Below are positions 6,718 through 7,508 of a stretch of 7,508 bases of DNA, in pieces. Location of the stretch: positions 1 to 7,508 of the forward strand of contig JACDAF010000287.1 in NCBI GenBank assembly GCA_013695575.1, in the 5' to 3' direction. Below the pieces are notes generated by a model. It was given only the letters and a program-made list of their open reading frames with translations. It was not told the DNA's origin and made no database searches. The DNA is from Chloroflexota bacterium (lineage in GTDB: Bacteria > Chloroflexota > Limnocylindria > P2-11E). Each line of letters begins with the position of its first letter. The first letter of the stretch is position 1. The position numbers and the translations under genes were made by a program.

Positions 6718-7193
6718 CAGCTGAGGAACAGCGCCGCGAGCCCGGCCGCGACCGCGACGCTCATGGCCGTCCGCGCCCCCGCGTGCAGCTTCGCGAACTC
6801 CCGCCGCGCGGGCGCGCCATCCGGGAGGTCGTCGAACCCGGGCATCTGCCGCCGGAGCTGGCGTGCGACCGGACCGGTCCAGGCGCTCGCGTACAAGGTC
6901 GCGCCGGCCATGACCCCAAGGAGGGCCCACCGCACCCAGTGCCGCAGGTCTGGAGTCTCGAAGCTCACGGCGCGGAGGAAGGCCGTGACCAGGACGAGCA
7001 TGGCCGCCCCGATGGCGACGCCGTCCCAGCGCGCGAGGATCTCGCCGAACGCCGTCCCCGCCGCCGCCCGCGAGGGCAACGTCCGGAAGAGCGCGGGTGC
7101 CGCCAGAAGGCCAAGCACGAGGCCACCTCCCACGAGCAGCGCGAGCCCGAGGTGGTAGCCGAAATTGATGAGCTGGAACCAGAAGGCGTCGAT
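6717..7193 (-). CDS. DUF4149-like four-TM membrane protein (start uncertain)
   Basis: About 158 residues with four hydrophobic segments (near 6-32, 56-76, 88-108, 139-157). Family-like marks are LLVGGGLVLGLLAAPALFRTL (19-39), FGEILARWD (49-57), an aromatic stretch RHWVRWALLG (84-93) and the loop motif REFAKLHAGARTAMSV (130-145), resembling the F-x-x-LH signature of DUF4149/TMEM205-type proteins. Function is unknown. The N-terminus is problematic: the first TM begins DAFWFQLINFGYHLG, but the only in-frame codons just before it are ATC, CTC, ATA and, further back, CTG. ATC at 7193 is given because it sits at the homology start and seven bases after a -10-like GATACT. The nearest normal start upstream is GTG at 7391, which would add an arginine-rich antisense tail; the first GTG inside lies in the middle of TM1. 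It heads the minus-strand cluster and is joined to the AlkZ-related gene by TGATG. Confidence 0.72.
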   Translation of the reverse strand: MDAFWFQLINFGYHLGLALLVGGGLVLGLLAAPALFRTLPSRAAAGTAFGEILARWDGVAIGAAMLVLVTAFLRAVSFETPDLRHWVRWALLGVMAGATLYASAWTGPVARQLRRQMPGFDDLPDGAPARREFAKLHAGARTAMSVAVAAGLAALFLS

Positions 7194-7200
7194 GCCTGCG

Positions 7201-7206
7201 AGTATC
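7201..7206 (-). promoter_or_regulatory. Possible -10 element of the minus-strand cluster
   Basis: GATACT on the minus strand lies seven bases before the proposed ATC start at 7193, the spacing expected for a leaderless transcript. A weak TGAACA (7231-7226) is a possible -35 at 19 bases, longer than ideal. Both are judged by eye only. Confidence 0.3.
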
Positions 7207-7220
7207 GCGGAGCGAGTCCG

Positions 7221-7226
7221 TATCCT
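7221..7226 (+). promoter_or_regulatory. Possible -10 element of the divergent lipoprotein gene
   Basis: TATCCT is followed by six bases and then the GTG of the lipoprotein gene, which has no Shine-Dalgarno, so a leaderless mRNA starting at the GTG is likely. I see no good -35. The element overlaps the possible -35 of the opposite promoter, so the two could interfere. Confidence 0.35.
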
Positions 7227-7232
7227 GTTCAG

Positions 7233-7508
7233 GTGGGCCGGATCGCCGCGCTGCTCCTCGCGCTGACGGTGCTCGTGACCTCTTGCACCGCGGCTCCAGC
7301 GCCGGGCGGCGCGGCAGGGTCGGCGGCGCCGAGCGCCGACATCAAGCAGTCGAAGCTCGACATCTCGTACACCGCGCTCGCCGAGAACCACTACGCGAGC
7401 CCGACGAGCAAGGCCCTCCTGACGGCGGCACTCGACGCGTTTCGCAAGGAGGCGAAGGCCGCCGGCTCGACGATCGAGGTCCCGACACCGGAGTTCGAGG
7501 ACAAGTCA
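7233..7508 (+). CDS. Lipoprotein, probably the N-terminus of an S41-type (C-terminal processing) peptidase, truncated
   Basis: The first 92 codons start at GTG 7233 and run off the right edge in frame. Residues 1-18 are a lipoprotein signal: GRIA, a hydrophobic core (ALLLALTVLV) and the lipobox LVTSC with Cys18. A low-complexity Ala/Pro/Gly linker follows (19-34). The mature domain begins KLDISYTALAENHYASPTSKALLTAALDAFRKEA, which resembles the helical segment at the front of S41/CtpA-like peptidases, where a tyrosine-rich helix is followed by a short P-S/D-P turn and an alanine-rich helix. Neither the PDZ nor the catalytic Ser/Lys region lies inside the window, so the family is a guess and a solute-binding or unrelated lipoprotein cannot be excluded. 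The start is supported by the signal peptide beginning immediately and by a -10-like TATCCT six bases upstream. The gene is divergent from the minus-strand cluster. Confidence 0.7.
   Translation, partial: MGRIAALLLALTVLVTSCTAAPAPGGAAGSAAPSADIKQSKLDISYTALAENHYASPTSKALLTAALDAFRKEAKAAGSTIEVPTPEFEDKS

Noticed and set aside
6718..6930. N-terminal extension of the AlkZ-related gene to 6930
   Set aside because: It reads arginine/glycine-rich nonsense over the DUF4149-like gene; the TGATG junction gives a better start at 6717.
7194..7391. Start of the DUF4149-like gene at GTG 7391
   Set aside because: It would add a highly basic tail antisense to the lipoprotein signal sequence, unlike a membrane protein N-terminus.

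Overview
This is a high-GC bacterial segment, roughly two thirds or more G+C by eye, with GTG and probably TTG starts, few clear Shine-Dalgarno sequences and tightly packed genes. Three features recall high-GC Chloroflexota (Limnocylindria-like) or actinobacterial genomes. They are a multi-TM protein resembling the sensory half of ComP/LiaS-type kinases, a BTAD-TPR regulator ending in VEW, and an AlkZ-related winged-helix protein. This is an impression from protein style. No rRNA or marker gene is present to settle taxonomy, and I see no tRNA, CRISPR array, insertion sequence or phage gene.

Layout. The left end (1-1313, minus strand) holds the start of a small hydrophobic protein, preceded by an intact 394-residue polytopic membrane protein. 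That protein has the membrane sensor region of a two-component kinase but no kinase domain. Immediately upstream of it (about 1315-1520) is a short stretch that appears to be the broken remains of a second copy of the same family: its last ~16 codons match the C-terminus of the intact gene and its stop sits one base before the intact gene's GTG. Next, on the plus strand, is a SARP/BTAD-type transcriptional regulator with a TPR tail (1576-3039). It converges on the following minus-strand gene with one base between the stop codons.

From about 7193 down to 3041 is a compact minus-strand cluster, probably one operon. In transcription order it contains a four-TM DUF4149-like membrane protein, an AlkZ-related winged-helix protein, a metallo-beta-lactamase-fold protein that has lost its metal-binding histidines, and an S9 prolyl-oligopeptidase-type serine peptidase with an intact triad. 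Junctions are TGATG, a 9-nt gap carrying a strong hairpin, and TTGA. At the right edge a divergent plus-strand gene begins (7233 onward). It encodes a lipoprotein whose mature start resembles the N-terminal region of S41 C-terminal-processing peptidases. Only about 40 bases separate the two divergent genes, and -10-like hexamers lie 6-7 bases from both proposed starts, suggesting leaderless transcripts.

How the genes work together: the left half is signalling and regulation (membrane sensor paralogs, BTAD-TPR regulator). The right half combines peptide hydrolysis with proteins of unknown role, and nothing in the sequence proves a shared pathway. I did not find a convincing new biological system. 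The best leads are the decayed sensor paralog, the metal-site-less MBL-fold protein with the hairpin before its start, and the DUF4149-like gene with no ordinary start codon where its homology begins.
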